A stretch of 64,000 bases of DNA from Anaerococcus sp. (lineage in GTDB: Bacteria; Bacillota; Clostridia; Tissierellales; Peptoniphilaceae): positions 124,001 through 188,000 of the forward strand of contig JAUNLG010000001.1 in the NCBI GenBank assembly GCA_030532385.1, in the 5' to 3' direction. Position numbers and translations under genes: made by a program. Under the pieces are notes generated by a model, which saw only the letters and a program-made list of their open reading frames with translations, was not told where the DNA came from and did no database searches. Every line of letters starts with the position of its first letter. The stretch's first letter is position 1. Positions 33,634-41,379 of the stretch are shown here, one piece after another.

Positions 33634-34692
33634 TTATAGGTCATCTTCAATGATTGAAGATTTGGAATAAGCTGTAACTTTTGCTTCAAAGAAATCAGTT
33701 TTAACTTGGTTTGGATCTGAATACTCATCAACCCACTTCATTGATTCTGGAATTTCAGTGTAGCCTTCATATAAAGGCTTAAGGCCTAGGCCCTTGGCCC
33801 TAAGGTTTCCTAGGTACTTGATATAATCTTCGATCATCTTCTCATTAAGACCTGCTATATCATTGCCTATAGCATACTTACCCCAGGCTATCTCTTGTTC
33901 TACTCCCTCTTTTAGCATACTCCTGTAGTATTCTAGGTGGTCATCTGTAAAAAGATCTTCCCTTTCTTCCCTAAGGTCATTGATCAAGGACCTAAAGAGC
34001 CATAGGTGGGTATTCTCATCCCTATTTATATATCTTATCTCTTGGACTGTACCAGGCATCTTGCCATTTCTTCCTAGGTTATAGAAGAAGGAGAAACCTG
34101 AATAAAAATATATACCCTCAAGGATATAATTTGCTATAAGGACCTTCATTAGCCTAAACTCATCGTCATTTTCCAAAAATTCATTGTATTGGTTGCCAAT
34201 AAACTCGTTTCTCTTTAAAAGATGGTCATCTTCCTTCCAAAGGTATAAGATCCTAGTTCTCTCTTCTGGTGAGCAGATGGTATCTAGGATATAGGAATAG
34301 GATTGGGAATGGATTGACTCTTGGTAGGTTTGAATAGACAAACAAAGGTTAATCTCATTTGCAGTAATGTAGGTTTGTAGGTTAGGCAGGTTGGCAGTTT
34401 GGATAGAATCAAGGTAGGTTAGGAAGGAAAGGATCCTATCGTAGGCCTTTTTCTCATACTTATCAAGCTTTCTATAATCTTTAATATCTTGATTTAAGTT
34501 TACCTCTTCTGGTATCCAAAAGTTATTCATAGCTTGCCTATACCAATCGCTAGTCCAGGTATATTTTAAGTTGTTAAAATCATTAAGGTTGGTTGGGTTT
34601 CCTTGGATGATCTTTCTTTTACTTAAGTCAATATCTCCATTTTCATTGAAAATTCCGCGCTTAGAAACTTCTCTATTTTTACTATTTTCCAT
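33634..34692 (-). CDS. nrdB: Class I ribonucleotide reductase beta subunit
   Basis: The 352-residue ferritin-like protein holds the metal cofactor and radical needed to make deoxyribonucleotides. The ligands are visible: Asp in TYLDSIQT, Glu and His in YQESIHSQSY, Glu in ILEGIYFY, and Glu and His in NRDENTHLW. SQSYSYI carries a Tyr at the expected radical position, and the C-terminal tail IEDDL is the NrdA-binding motif. The gene follows nrdA on the same strand after 194 bp, with a hairpin and its own probable promoter (TTGTTT, 16 bp, TATAGT) in between. Confidence 0.93.
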   Translation of the reverse strand: MENSKNREVSKRGIFNENGDIDLSKRKIIQGNPTNLNDFNNLKYTWTSDWYRQAMNNFWIPEEVNLNQDIKDYRKLDKYEKKAYDRILSFLTYLDSIQTANLPNLQTYITANEINLCLSIQTYQESIHSQSYSYILDTICSPEERTRILYLWKEDDHLLKRNEFIGNQYNEFLENDDEFRLMKVLIANYILEGIYFYSGFSFFYNLGRNGKMPGTVQEIRYINRDENTHLWLFRSLINDLREEREDLFTDDHLEYYRSMLKEGVEQEIAWGKYAIGNDIAGLNEKMIEDYIKYLGNLRAKGLGLKPLYEGYTEIPESMKWVDEYSDPNQVKTDFFEAKVTAYSKSSIIEDDL

Positions 34693-34801
34693 AAGTCCTC
34701 CTTTATGTACTTTTACCTATACTATATTAATAATTCACCTACAAACAAGATTTTTAAAATTTTGACAATCTTTTATAGAATAAGAGCTTTTTTGTATAGA
34801 A

Positions 34802-34836
34802 AATACCAGGACCTTCCTTATGATAGTCCTGGTATT
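34802..34836 (-). terminator. Hairpin between nrdA and nrdB
   Basis: aataccaggac (34802-34812) and gtcctggtatt (34826-34836) form a perfect 11-bp stem. The minus-strand tail (TTTTC) is a weak T run, so termination may be partial. Confidence 0.6.
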
Positions 34837-34886
34837 ATAATAGTTTTCTTATAGCTTCTAATCTTTTTTATTAAAAACCCTATCTC

Positions 34887-37415
34887 CTAGCTTGCACAAG
34901 AGTCGCATTCACTTACTTCTAGGGATTTGCCCCTTACATAATAGATTGATTTAACTCCTGACTGCCAAGCTGTTATATAGATATTTAATAATTGTCTCAT
35001 TGTATATTCTGTTGTTATATAGATATTTACTGATTGGGCTTGGTCTATGTGCCTTTGTCTAACTCCAGCCATTCTCATAGATATATTTTGGTCTATGTCA
35101 TGGGCATTTTCATATAGCCAGAAGGTTTTTGTTGTAAGGCCTGGGGCAACTCTTGGTACTATAGCCCCCTTCTTTTCTTCTATAAAATACCTACTCATGA
35201 TTGGGTCAACTCCTGCAGAGGTTCCTGATATAATTGAGGTTGATCCTGTAGGTGCTATGGCCATAAGGTAGCCATTTCTTAGTCCATTTTCTGAGACTTC
35301 TTTTCTTAATTTATTCCACCTATCTGACTTATAATCCCTTAGGTCAAAGTAGTCGCCAGTTTGCCAATCGCTGCCTTCAAAGTAGTCATAGGATCCCTTC
35401 TCTTTGGCAATCTCTAAAGATTCTTTGATGGCATAATAGTTTATATCTTCATATACCCTATCTACAAATTCTGCATGGGCTTTTTCATCTTGCCATTTGA
35501 TGTTGTTTTTAACTAACATATGGTGGTAGCCACTTGTTCCAAGGCCTATGGCCCTATATTCCTTATTGGTTACCTTAGCGTAAGGAGTTGGGTAATAGTT
35601 TAGGTCAATTACATTGTCTAAGGCCCTTACTATTGTCCTTACTGTCTCTTCTAGGTCTTCTTTGTCATTGACATCTAGCTTTCCTAGAGTTAGGCTTGCT
35701 AGGTTACATTCTACAAAGTCTCCTGGCTTGGTTTTTGTTACTATTACCTTTTGTCCATCTTCATCTACTATTTCTGTTGATATGGTTTCTGATGGGCTCA
35801 TGTTTTGAGCTATTTCTGTACAAAGGTTTGATGAGTATATCATGCCCTTGTGCTTGTTTGGATTCATTTTATTTACAGCATCCCTATTAAAGACAAAAGG
35901 GGTCCCTGTTTCTGTAAAGGACTTAATCATAAGCCTTACCATATCCTTTACACTCATTACTCTTTTTGATACAGACTTATCTTCTACTAGGGTATGGTAA
36001 AATTCTTCAAATTCTTCCCCATAGGTATCCTCTAGGCTCCTGCCATATTTTTTGAGGACTTCATGAGGGTCAAACATATACCAATTGGCATTGATATCAT
36101 CTCTTGTTAGTCTCCAGAAAAGGTCAGGGATAGATAGGGCAGGAAAGACATCGTGGGCCTTCATCCTATCATCTCCGTTGTTGGTCCTTAGGGCTAGAAA
36201 CTCTGGTATATCCTTATGCCAAATATCCAAATAGACTGCTACAGCTCCCTGCCTTACTCCTAGTTGGTCTACTGCTACTGCTGTATCATTGGCAAGCCTT
36301 ATCCAACGAATAACTCCCCCAGCTACTCCTTCAAAGCCTCTAATATCTGAACCATTGGCCCTTACCTTACCAAAGTATAGGCCCATGCCTCCTCCATGTT
36401 TACTCACTTCTGCAAAGTTTGTTATAGACCTATATATTCCCTTGAGGGTGTCAGGTACTGTATCTACAAAGCATGAAGATAGTTGGTTAAAGGGCTTTCT
36501 TGCATTGGTCATGGTTGGGGTTGCCATGGTTGCCTTTAAGGTTGATAGGATGTCATATAGCCTTTTTGCAAAGCCTACCCTATCCTTTTCTGGTAGGGCA
36601 AGGTGCATGGCTATGCCCATAAACATCTCTTGGACTCTTTCAAAAAGTTCACCCTTGTGGTTTTTGATCAGGTACCTTTTCCTAACTAAATCAAGGCCTG
36701 AGTAGGTAAAGATCCTATTTCTGGAATAATCCATATAGGATTCTAACTCATCTATATCTTCATTTGTGTAATTTTCTAGGATGTAGGACCCATAAAGGTC
36801 ATTTTCTGTAAGAAATTTGATCTTTGACTTAAAGTCGAAAAGTTCAAATCTTTCTTCATTCATCCTAATTTCCTTATCTATTTCAAGCATTAGAAATCTT
36901 GCTGCAATTATCTCCCAATCAGGCGCTTCCTTGCTGGTTAGCTCAGATGCAGCCCTAGTTAGGGCAGTTAGCATCTCTTCTTCTGCCATATTCTTTTTAA
37001 GGAAGGATTCAAACTTAAAAAGAAGGGATTCTATGGGGTATCTTTGGTTGTCAAATTCGGTTTGGATGCTGCCTATTATCTCCAAAGTTTTCTTATCTGT
37101 AATATATTTTGAAAAATCTGCTAAGACCTTCCTATCCATGGTGTGCTTGGCACGGTAGAGGATGAAGGATTTGACCTCCCTATAGTATTTTTCATCTATC
37201 AGGGTTAACTCTACTAGGTCTTGGACCTCTTCTACGCTAACTATGTGGTCAGCTGGATACTTATTTCTAATGGTTTTTACAATCTTTTCAGATATTTCTT
37301 CTAGTTTTTCCTTACTTATTTGTGAACCAACTGAGTCAAAAGCCTTATAGATGGCCCTTTCTATCTTAGACTTTTCAAATTCAACTTTTTTTCCATCTCT
37401 TTTAATTATTTCCAT
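34887..37415 (-). CDS. nrdA: Class I ribonucleotide reductase alpha subunit
   Basis: The 842-residue catalytic subunit has an N-terminal ATP-cone (IIKRDGKKVEFEKSKIERAI). The ten-stranded barrel includes the cysteine in LSSCFVDTVPD, the radical-site region NLCTEI near residue 532 and PTGSTSIISGTSAGVDP near residue 755. The C-terminal C-x-x-C tail (ECDSCAS) re-reduces the active site. It reduces ribonucleotides with NrdB, and thioredoxin (trxA is in this window) can supply electrons. Two NrdR-like boxes lie upstream. Ribosome site aaaggag. Confidence 0.95.
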   Translation of the reverse strand: MEIIKRDGKKVEFEKSKIERAIYKAFDSVGSQISKEKLEEISEKIVKTIRNKYPADHIVSVEEVQDLVELTLIDEKYYREVKSFILYRAKHTMDRKVLADFSKYITDKKTLEIIGSIQTEFDNQRYPIESLLFKFESFLKKNMAEEEMLTALTRAASELTSKEAPDWEIIAARFLMLEIDKEIRMNEERFELFDFKSKIKFLTENDLYGSYILENYTNEDIDELESYMDYSRNRIFTYSGLDLVRKRYLIKNHKGELFERVQEMFMGIAMHLALPEKDRVGFAKRLYDILSTLKATMATPTMTNARKPFNQLSSCFVDTVPDTLKGIYRSITNFAEVSKHGGGMGLYFGKVRANGSDIRGFEGVAGGVIRWIRLANDTAVAVDQLGVRQGAVAVYLDIWHKDIPEFLALRTNNGDDRMKAHDVFPALSIPDLFWRLTRDDINANWYMFDPHEVLKKYGRSLEDTYGEEFEEFYHTLVEDKSVSKRVMSVKDMVRLMIKSFTETGTPFVFNRDAVNKMNPNKHKGMIYSSNLCTEIAQNMSPSETISTEIVDEDGQKVIVTKTKPGDFVECNLASLTLGKLDVNDKEDLEETVRTIVRALDNVIDLNYYPTPYAKVTNKEYRAIGLGTSGYHHMLVKNNIKWQDEKAHAEFVDRVYEDINYYAIKESLEIAKEKGSYDYFEGSDWQTGDYFDLRDYKSDRWNKLRKEVSENGLRNGYLMAIAPTGSTSIISGTSAGVDPIMSRYFIEEKKGAIVPRVAPGLTTKTFWLYENAHDIDQNISMRMAGVRQRHIDQAQSVNIYITTEYTMRQLLNIYITAWQSGVKSIYYVRGKSLEVSECDSCAS

Positions 37416-37433
37416 TCGAACTCCTTTAGGCCA

Positions 37434-37490
37434 CTACTATATGTAGTGGTCCGCTCTGTCTTATAGTTTGTATCATACCATATATTGTGG
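37434..37490 (-). promoter_or_regulatory. Tandem NrdR-like boxes before nrdA
   Basis: Two 16-mers resembling the NrdR box acaCwAtATaTwGtgt occur at 37434-37449 (inside the 19-bp palindrome 37431-37449) and at 37475-37490. All or nearly all core positions are kept. The repeats are 41 bp apart, about four helical turns, as is usual for NrdR pairs. A likely -10 (TATGAT) lies at the second box. No nrdR gene is in the window. Confidence 0.75.
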
Positions 37491-37583
37491 TTTTTAAAAG
37501 AAAAAAGAAAATAGGATTCATCCGCTATTTTTAGCTTTTTGATCCTATTTTCACTTAATTTTTATATAAATTTATATATATAG

Positions 37584-38057
37584 CTAAATCTTATCCCCGT
37601 ATAGGCTATCGAAAATTTCTTCCTTGACTACTGTAGTATCAAGTAAGATATCAAAAACACTTTGTTTTTTTGGAGTAAATCCTACAAAAATATAAAGGAT
37701 TAAGATCTTATTTTGTACATACCTACCACAAACTTCTCTTAAGAAGATCTGACTTAGGCTTAATTTTTCCCCTGTCAAAGATACAACCCTAAGGCCTGTC
37801 AACATCTTTCCAAGGGTCCTGCCTTCTGTTAAGAGGGTCATTAGGAAAAAGTAGGAAAGGGTAATTAAAATCCTTATAAGGCTATCAAGGCTAAAGGAGA
37901 AAAAACTTAAGTCAAGATCAACATATGCCCTTATTATAGCAAAAATCGACCCGATGACTAAAGAATCTATTAGGTAGGCGATAAGTCTTATAAAAAATCC
38001 CCCATAGGCAAACCTATAGTCCCTCTCTTCTCTTATATAAAGACTTTTATCAGTCAT
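37584..38057 (-). CDS. RDD-family membrane protein
   Basis: A protein of about 157 residues with three helices. The RDD pattern is present: FFIRLIAYLIDSLVIG (Arg and Asp in helix 1) and RTLGKMLTGLRVVSLTG after helix 2. Some RDD proteins are proposed Na+/H+ antiporters; most are uncharacterised. Start placed at ATG 38057, preceded by ggagg inside the end of sppA. It overlaps sppA by eight bases and is probably translated with it. Confidence 0.8.
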   Translation of the reverse strand: MTDKSLYIREERDYRFAYGGFFIRLIAYLIDSLVIGSIFAIIRAYVDLDLSFFSFSLDSLIRILITLSYFFLMTLLTEGRTLGKMLTGLRVVSLTGEKLSLSQIFLREVCGRYVQNKILILYIFVGFTPKKQSVFDILLDTTVVKEEIFDSLYGDKI

Positions 38058-39036
38058 TATGGCCTCCAAACAAATACATTGGCCTTAGGTCATTCCCATC
38101 CATAAAGTCGTTAAGGATAGCTAGGTCTGACCTAGATTCTTTTCTAAGATCCTTGACCATAGAAAAAATATTGGCAAAAGGTCCCATTATATTTTCATTC
38201 ATTATAATCATAGGGTCACTTAGGTTATTTTTAAGGGTCATATCAGCAATCGCCTTATCAATATCGCCTATTTCATCTATTAGGCCATTTTCTAGGGCTT
38301 GACTTCCATCATAGACCCTACCATCAGCAAGTTTTCTAACTTCTCTCTCGCTCATATTCCTACCCTTTGCTACTAGGCTAACAAACCTATCAAAGGCTGA
38401 GTCTACTAGGCCTTGGAAGTATTCTTTCTCTTCATCAGTCATATCAGACCCATAGCTTCCTGCATCCTTCATGGCACCTGTTGTTATATTTTGCTCTTTT
38501 ATTCCATGCTTATCAAAAAGTCCTTCTAGGGAATAGCTTTGAATAATTACGCCAATTGATCCAGTCCAAGTTTCATTAGAAGCATAGATTTTATCAGTAG
38601 GAGCTGATATATAATAGCCACCACTTGCTGCCATCTCTCCCATTACAGCGTATACAGGTTTGTTGGCCTCTTTTAGGCCCTCAACCTCATTGGCAATTCT
38701 TTCTGAGGCATAGACAGACCCACCTGGTGAATCTACATTTAAGATTACTCCTGCTATAGAAGGATCTTCAGCAGCCTCTTTTAATTCATTAACAGCAAAA
38801 TCATTGGCCCCATCTGATAGGATAATTCCATTGACATTTACAATTTTTATCTTCTCCTTACTGTTACTTCCCCTAAGAACCGATTCCCTATAGCCTGGAT
38901 AGGCCATAAATGAATCAAGGTACTTATCTTTAAGTTTATCAGTATTTTGATTTACCCTATCGCCTGTAAAGGCTGCTAGCAAGACTACTACAATGGTAAT
39001 AGCTAGAGCTATCCATCTTTTGGCATTCTTTTTCAT
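38050..39036 (-). CDS. sppA: Signal peptide peptidase SppA (short, 36K type)
   Basis: A 328-residue S49 serine protease with one N-terminal membrane anchor (about 7-25) and an extracytoplasmic catalytic domain. The motifs are VDSPGGSVYASE near residue 104, the nucleophile Ser in MAASGGYYISAP near residue 141, SIGVI near residue 165, and the Lys general-base region with LADGRVYDGSQALENGLID. It trims remnant signal peptides and helps in membrane quality control. Start follows aggaggg. Followed immediately by the RDD gene. Confidence 0.93.
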   Translation of the reverse strand: MKKNAKRWIALAITIVVVLLAAFTGDRVNQNTDKLKDKYLDSFMAYPGYRESVLRGSNSKEKIKIVNVNGIILSDGANDFAVNELKEAAEDPSIAGVILNVDSPGGSVYASERIANEVEGLKEANKPVYAVMGEMAASGGYYISAPTDKIYASNETWTGSIGVIIQSYSLEGLFDKHGIKEQNITTGAMKDAGSYGSDMTDEEKEYFQGLVDSAFDRFVSLVAKGRNMSEREVRKLADGRVYDGSQALENGLIDEIGDIDKAIADMTLKNNLSDPMIIMNENIMGPFANIFSMVKDLRKESRSDLAILNDFMDGNDLRPMYLFGGHND

Positions 39037-39127
39037 TTTCCCTCCTTAGGATTGCTTTTTCCAAAAGTTTAAGTACAATAATTTTACATTACAAGTATCG
39101 TTAACACTTAGATACATTGTTTATGTT

Positions 39128-39178
39128 AAGCTCCCCTGGGAGCTTGTTACATAATGGGACCTTTTTTATAAGGCCCAT
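39128..39178. other. Two adjacent hairpins between the DUF3842 gene and sppA
   Basis: AAGCTCCC/GGGAGCTT (39128-39145, 2-nt centre) is followed by an imperfect stem AATGGGACCTT/AAGGCCCATT (about 39153-39179). The second can act as the DUF3842 gene's terminator on the minus strand, though its T tail is weak. Confidence 0.5.
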
Positions 39179-39179
39179 T

Positions 39180-39590
39180 TTATTTTTCGATAATTTCTAT
39201 AAGCTTATCGACAGCTCTTTCGATATTTTCTTCAAGGCTTTTATCGGAACTTCCTATAATATAGGTGTTTGAGCAGTCAAAAGGGATCAAGATTTTTATG
39301 GCCCTTGACTTTCCTATAGCCTTAGATATTTTAGGGCTGATCTCACCTTGAAGGGAGTTGGCTATGACAATTCCGCTGGTTCCAAGGATAAAATCAGCAT
39401 CAGCTACATTGACCTTGATAGCATTTTCACCAGTTGCCATTAGGTCACTTCCTGCCTTTTTCATAAGCTTACTTGCAAAATAATTTACCCCTATTCCACA
39501 AACTTGGGCCCCATCCAGTCTCTTTTTGATTTTTCCTACAAGGCTTGCCCCAATTGACCCGCCTTGGCCATCTACTACTACGATTTTCAT
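39180..39590 (-). CDS. DUF3842 family protein
   Basis: The 136-residue protein begins KIVVVDGQGGSIGASLVGKI, a Rossmann-like glycine-rich loop, and carries GTSGIVIANSLQGEISP near residue 70, both typical of DUF3842. Function is unknown; the fold suggests nucleotide or small-ligand binding in the cytosol. In clostridia it often sits near metal or cofactor genes. Here it is divergent from the lar operon, with a 190-bp shared intergenic region. Start follows gaggat. Confidence 0.8.
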   Translation of the reverse strand: MKIVVVDGQGGSIGASLVGKIKKRLDGAQVCGIGVNYFASKLMKKAGSDLMATGENAIKVNVADADFILGTSGIVIANSLQGEISPKISKAIGKSRAIKILIPFDCSNTYIIGSSDKSLEENIERAVDKLIEIIEK

Positions 39591-39630
39591 ATCCTCTCCT
39601 TATCTCTTATTTTAACATACATTAGCCTTA

Positions 39631-39659
39631 TTGACCTTATTTTTTTTATATGGTAATAT
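39631..39659 (+). promoter_or_regulatory. Promoter of the lar operon
   Basis: TTGACC (39631-39636), a 17-bp spacer and an extended -10 TGG-TAATAT (39651-39659). Transcription would start near 39666, giving a leader of about 115 nt. Confidence 0.65.
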
Positions 39660-39665
39660 AAATTT

Positions 39666-39776
39666 ATTAGCATGAAGCTAAAGTCGTAACCATGAAGGTT
39701 TGTTAGAGATCAATCATTTTAGCCTAGGTCTAGGATGATTATTTGGCAAGCCTTTTTGTATGCCAATTTTTAGGAG
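39666..39776 (+). promoter_or_regulatory. Candidate attenuator or riboswitch leader of the lar operon
   Basis: The leader holds AACC/GGTT (39688-39700), then a stem AATCAT with CCTAG against CTAGG-ATGATT (39712-39740). A terminator-like hairpin TTGGCA (39743-39748)/TGCCAA (39761-39766) is followed by T5 and directly by the larE ribosome site. AAGGTTTG (39695-39702) can instead pair over eight positions with CAAGCCTT (39747-39754), breaking the terminator. I cannot match it to a known riboswitch class. Confidence 0.5.
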
Positions 39777-39782
39777 ATAGGT

Positions 39783-40643
39783 ATGGAAAATTTTGATATA
39801 AATAAAGATAAGTTACTAGGACTTATGAAAAGGCTTTTGGAAGATAAGATAGTTCTTGCCTTCTCAGGCGGGGTTGATTCCGCCCTAATCCTTAAGCTTG
39901 GGTCCATGTTAAGGGAAAATAAGGATGATATAGTTGCTATATATTTTAAAACTGAAGCAAGCCCAAAGGATGACCTAGCTAATGCCAAGGCCTTGGCAAA
40001 AAAAATGGATGTCAAACTTTTTGTTGAAGATATAAGTATTTTTGATAATAAGACTATCTTGGCTAATCCCATAGATAGGTGCTATCATTGTAAATCTCTC
40101 TTGTTTTCAAAGGCCCTACAATTAAAAGAAGACCTAGGATATGGCCACCTTGTGGATGGGTCTAACCTTGATGATTACAAGGTCTTTAGGCCAGGTCTTA
40201 GGGCTCTTGATGATAAGAAGGTAAGGTCTGTCTTAAAAGAGTCTAATTTTACCAAGGATATGGTAAGGGCTTTGGCCAAAGACTTAGCCATATCAGTCCA
40301 CAAAAGACCATCAGCTCCCTGCCTAGCTACAAGGTTTCCCTACAATACTCCCCTAGATATTAGTAAGTTTGACTTACTTGATGGAGGGGAAAATTTCATC
40401 AAAAGCCTGGGAATTACCAATGTTAGGCTTAGGGTTGAAGGTGATGGAGTTAGGATAGAGGTTGATAGGGAGGATTTTCCTCTTATTTTTGAAAATCTAG
40501 AGGATATCAAAAGAAAGTTAAAGGATTTAGGCTTCATCCACCTAAGCCTTGACCTAGATGGGTTTAGGTCAGGATCAATGGATGAAAATCTTAGTAGAAA
40601 GGATAAGGAGATATTAAATCCCCGGTTAAAAGATGAAAGATAG
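39783..40643 (+). CDS. larE: LarE, sulfur transferase for nickel-pincer cofactor
   Basis: LarE inserts sulfur into the pyridinium precursor of the nickel-pincer nucleotide. The 286-residue protein has the PP-loop LAFSGGVDSALI near residue 25, GSNLDDYKVFRPG near residue 126, and KRPSAPCLATRFPY near residue 174. Besides the Cys of that last motif (C180) it has a C-x-x-C pair (C100 and C103 in DRCYHCKS). This resembles the three-Cys LarE type thought to hold a [4Fe-4S] cluster rather than give up its own Cys sulfur. First gene of the lar operon; start follows taggag; overlaps larB by 11 bases. Confidence 0.93.
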   Translation: MENFDINKDKLLGLMKRLLEDKIVLAFSGGVDSALILKLGSMLRENKDDIVAIYFKTEASPKDDLANAKALAKKMDVKLFVEDISIFDNKTILANPIDRCYHCKSLLFSKALQLKEDLGYGHLVDGSNLDDYKVFRPGLRALDDKKVRSVLKESNFTKDMVRALAKDLAISVHKRPSAPCLATRFPYNTPLDISKFDLLDGGENFIKSLGITNVRLRVEGDGVRIEVDREDFPLIFENLEDIKRKLKDLGFIHLSLDLDGFRSGSMDENLSRKDKEILNPRLKDER

Positions 40644-41379
40644 AGAATTTTTAGAAAAAATTAAAAATGGATCCATATCCATAGATGAGGGTCTAGCTTA
40701 TCTTAAAGATTATAACTTTAAGGATTTGGGTGTAGCTAAGCTTGATTTTCAAAGGGAACAAAGAAGGGGATTTCCAGAAACCATTTTTTGCCAGGGCAAG
40801 GATGATCAAACCCTAGTAGAAATCTTTGGGGCCTTTTATGACAGGGGCCAGTCAGTACTAGGGACTAGGGCAAGCCTTGACCAATATAAGATGCTTAAAG
40901 AAAAAATCCCAAACCTTAGCTACAATAAATTAGCCAGGATTATCAGCCTTTCTTTTGAAAAAAAAGACCCTATTGGGAAAATTGCCATCTGTACCGGAGG
41001 TAGTGCAGACCTTTTTGTAGCAGAAGAAGCAGCCCTTACAGCAGAGTTTTTTGGGGCAAGGGTTGATAGGTTCTATGATGTTGGAGTAAGTGGCCTTCAC
41101 AGGCTAATAAATAAGATAGAATCAATCAGACAAGCCAATGTGATAATTGCCATAGCTGGTATGGAGGGAGCCCTTGCTACAGTAATAGCAGGACTTGTAG
41201 ATAAGCCAATTATAGCTGTCCCAACTTCTGTAGGCTATGGGGTAAGCCTTGGTGGTATCTCTGCCCTTTTGACCATGCTTTCAACCTGTGCTGAGGGCAT
41301 ATCTGTAGTAAATATTGATAATGGCTACGGGGCAGCCTATGCTGCCTGCCAAATAAATAGATTAATGGAGGAAAAATAA
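40633..41379 (+). CDS. larB: LarB, carboxylase/hydrolase for nickel-pincer cofactor
   Basis: The 248-residue protein has a PurE-like C-terminal half (AICTGGSADLFVAEEAALTAEFFGARVDRFYDVGVSGLHR from about residue 116). It also has the LarB marker QRRGFPETIFCQGK near residue 36. LarB carboxylates nicotinic acid adenine dinucleotide and cleaves off AMP, the first step of the cofactor pathway. Its stop overlaps the larC ATG by one base (taATGg). Full length. Confidence 0.94.
   Translation: MKDREFLEKIKNGSISIDEGLAYLKDYNFKDLGVAKLDFQREQRRGFPETIFCQGKDDQTLVEIFGAFYDRGQSVLGTRASLDQYKMLKEKIPNLSYNKLARIISLSFEKKDPIGKIAICTGGSADLFVAEEAALTAEFFGARVDRFYDVGVSGLHRLINKIESIRQANVIIAIAGMEGALATVIAGLVDKPIIAVPTSVGYGVSLGGISALLTMLSTCAEGISVVNIDNGYGAAYAACQINRLMEEK

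Noticed and set aside
39666-39776. NiCo, cobalamin or fluoride riboswitch before larE
   Set aside because: The leader lacks the conserved sequence blocks of these classes as I know them; it is kept only as an unclassified candidate.
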